Assembly: GCA_958296195.1 (NCBI GenBank)
Contig: OY282455.1
Location: 1,860,001 to 1,924,000 of the forward strand
From: an uncultured Pseudomonadales bacterium
GTDB taxonomy: Bacteria; Pseudomonadota; Gammaproteobacteria; Pseudomonadales; Azotimanducaceae
Direction of reading: 5' to 3'
Length of the DNA: 64,000 nt
Shown here piece after piece: positions 62,937 through 64,000 of this stretch (positions within the stretch are counted from its first letter, which is position 1; every line of letters starts with the position of its first letter). A program made the translations under genes and the position numbers. Under the pieces are notes generated by a model. The model worked only from the letters and a program-made list of their open reading frames with translations, did not search any database and had not been told where the DNA came from.

Positions 62937-64000
62937 CTGCGCCCCTAACGAAGCCGAAGCGCAAGAACCCCATCCTGCGCACCCGCTTGCCGGTGCTGCC
63001 GCCGGGCACCCGCAGCCGGGTGGCCCAAGGGGTGACGGCGGCGGCGGCGGAAGGGCGCTTCGCACTGCAAACTTGCGGCCATTGCGGCGTGGTTCAGTAC
63101 CCGCCCAGAGAAGCCTGCCGCCAGTGCCTCTCCGAGGATCTGCACTGGCGGGAGCAGGATGGTCGGGGCGAACTTCTGGCCCTCACCGAACTGCACCACA
63201 GCAATGACCTGTTCTTCCGCGAACGGCTGCCTTGGCGGCTGGGGCTGGTCAAGCTGCGCTCCGGCCCCAGCTTGGTGGCCCATCTGCACGGCGACGTGGC
63301 CGGCCCCGGTAAGGTGCGTCTGAGCGCCCGTCTGGACCGGGCCGGTCAAGCCGTGATAATCGCTTTTCCAGAGGAGGAGACGGCCCACATGGTGGACGAC
63401 AAGCAATTGCGGCAGATGACCTGCGACCCGAAATTCCGCCGAGCGCTGGTCACCGATGGCAAGACGGAGGTGGGCCAGGCGATGGTGCGGGCGCTGATCG
63501 ACGCCGAGGCGTCGTTGGTTTGGGTGGGTCATGCGGAGCCTTGGAAGAAGTTTCCCGGCTTTGAGGAACTGCAAGCCCTACCCCAAGTGACCTTGGTGGC
63601 GCTGGATTTGACCGACCCGCGCTCCGTGCGGGAAACCGCCGCCTCCATCGGCGGTCGGGTGGACATTCTCGTCAACACCGCCGAGGTTCACCGCACCCAC
63701 GGAATTTCCTCCCGCTATGGCACGGACGTTGCGCGGCTGGAGATGGACGTGAACTACTTTGGTCTGCTGCGGCTGGCCCAGGAATTCGGCCCGGCCATGC
63801 GTGGGCGCGGCGCGGACGGGCAGAACCACGCCGTGGCGTGGGTCAACCTGCTGAGCGTGTTTGCCCTGTCCAACTTCCCCGGCCATGGCACCTTCTCCGC
63901 CTCCAAGGCCGCCGCCTGGTCCCTCTCCCAATGCCTACGGGCGGAGATGGCCGAGGCCGGCATCCGCGTCCTCAACGCTTTCCCTGGCCCCATAGACGAC
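62933..64000 (+). CDS. Zinc-ribbon/OB-fold (DUF35) protein fused to an SDR domain, partial
   Basis: The gene starts at an ATG overlapping the thiolase stop and is still open at the window end (356 codons seen). Residues 40-150 form a rubredoxin-like zinc ribbon (Cys48, Cys51, Cys62, Cys65 in CGHCGVVQYPPREACRQC) and an OB fold, the normal partner of such thiolases. From about 168 an SDR-like Rossmann domain follows. Its catalytic set is incomplete: Asn274, Ser308 and Lys325 are in place, but residue 321 is Phe (HGTFSASK) where Tyr is expected. The nucleotide loop (TDGKTEVG) is also altered. It may bind but not reduce a substrate. Confidence 0.88.
   Translation, partial: MTAPLTKPKRKNPILRTRLPVLPPGTRSRVAQGVTAAAAEGRFALQTCGHCGVVQYPPREACRQCLSEDLHWREQDGRGELLALTELHHSNDLFFRERLPWRLGLVKLRSGPSLVAHLHGDVAGPGKVRLSARLDRAGQAVIIAFPEEETAHMVDDKQLRQMTCDPKFRRALVTDGKTEVGQAMVRALIDAEASLVWVGHAEPWKKFPGFEELQALPQVTLVALDLTDPRSVRETAASIGGRVDILVNTAEVHRTHGISSRYGTDVARLEMDVNYFGLLRLAQEFGPAMRGRGADGQNHAVAWVNLLSVFALSNFPGHGTFSASKAAAWSLSQCLRAEMAEAGIRVLNAFPGPIDD

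Overview
The window is a high-GC bacterial chromosome segment, most consistent with a gammaproteobacterium. The evidence is the gene order ilvB-ilvN-ilvC-pssA-msrP, the divergent rluD/bamD pair with zapE next to bamD, an ibaG-hisG-hisD cluster and a short-form HisG. The core genes resemble a free-living heterotroph. The accessory load is heavy: five insertion sequences, one transposase-less mobile element, a CRISPR array, three DNA-modification systems and at least seven toxin-antitoxin loci or fragments. Host-associated or slowly shrinking genomes can look like this, but that is inference.

Layout. 1-6.4 kb: metabolic and secreted genes (Tat-exported protein, RDD protein, thiolase, glutamine cyclotransferase, two overlapping amidohydrolases). 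6.4-12 kb: a CRISPR array with no cas genes in the window. It is broken twice. A 1656-bp IS lies inside its first repeat, and a 2397-bp element with 28-bp inverted repeats and an 11-bp target duplication lies inside one spacer. 12-16.3 kb: a zinc-type TonB receptor with a small periplasmic partner, then an ISNCY-like IS. 16.3-21.6 kb: msrP, pssA and the branched-chain amino acid genes ilvC, ilvN, ilvB. 21.7-25.3 kb: second IS copy, a beta-propeller lipoprotein and a VOC protein. 25.3-36.3 kb: an accessory island with AbiE toxin-antitoxin, a single-chain restriction-modification enzyme, and broken RelE-type and VapBC-type toxin-antitoxin loci carrying two IS elements. 36.4-47.1 kb: PhyH oxygenase, a carboxylase-like membrane protein, a spermidine-dehydrogenase-like flavoprotein, a thermonuclease, then core genes pgeF, rluD, bamD, zapE. 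47.1-61.4 kb: a second accessory stretch with hipBA, an Rpn remnant, a solitary methyltransferase, a HicB-type antitoxin, a BsuBI/PstI-type restriction-modification pair, a RelB/YafQ fragment and a ParA pair, interrupted by hisD-hisG-ibaG. 61.7-64 kb: a thiolase translationally coupled to a zinc-ribbon/OB-fold/SDR fusion that runs off the window.

The strongest unusual signal is the interrupted CRISPR array. Removing both insertions restores one array with 35-bp repeats and 36-38-bp spacers. The element in the spacer has no transposase and carries two unrecognised genes, so it looks like a mobile insertion cassette. The three copies of the 1656-bp IS read as identical, and each has an exact 5-bp target duplication, so they moved recently.
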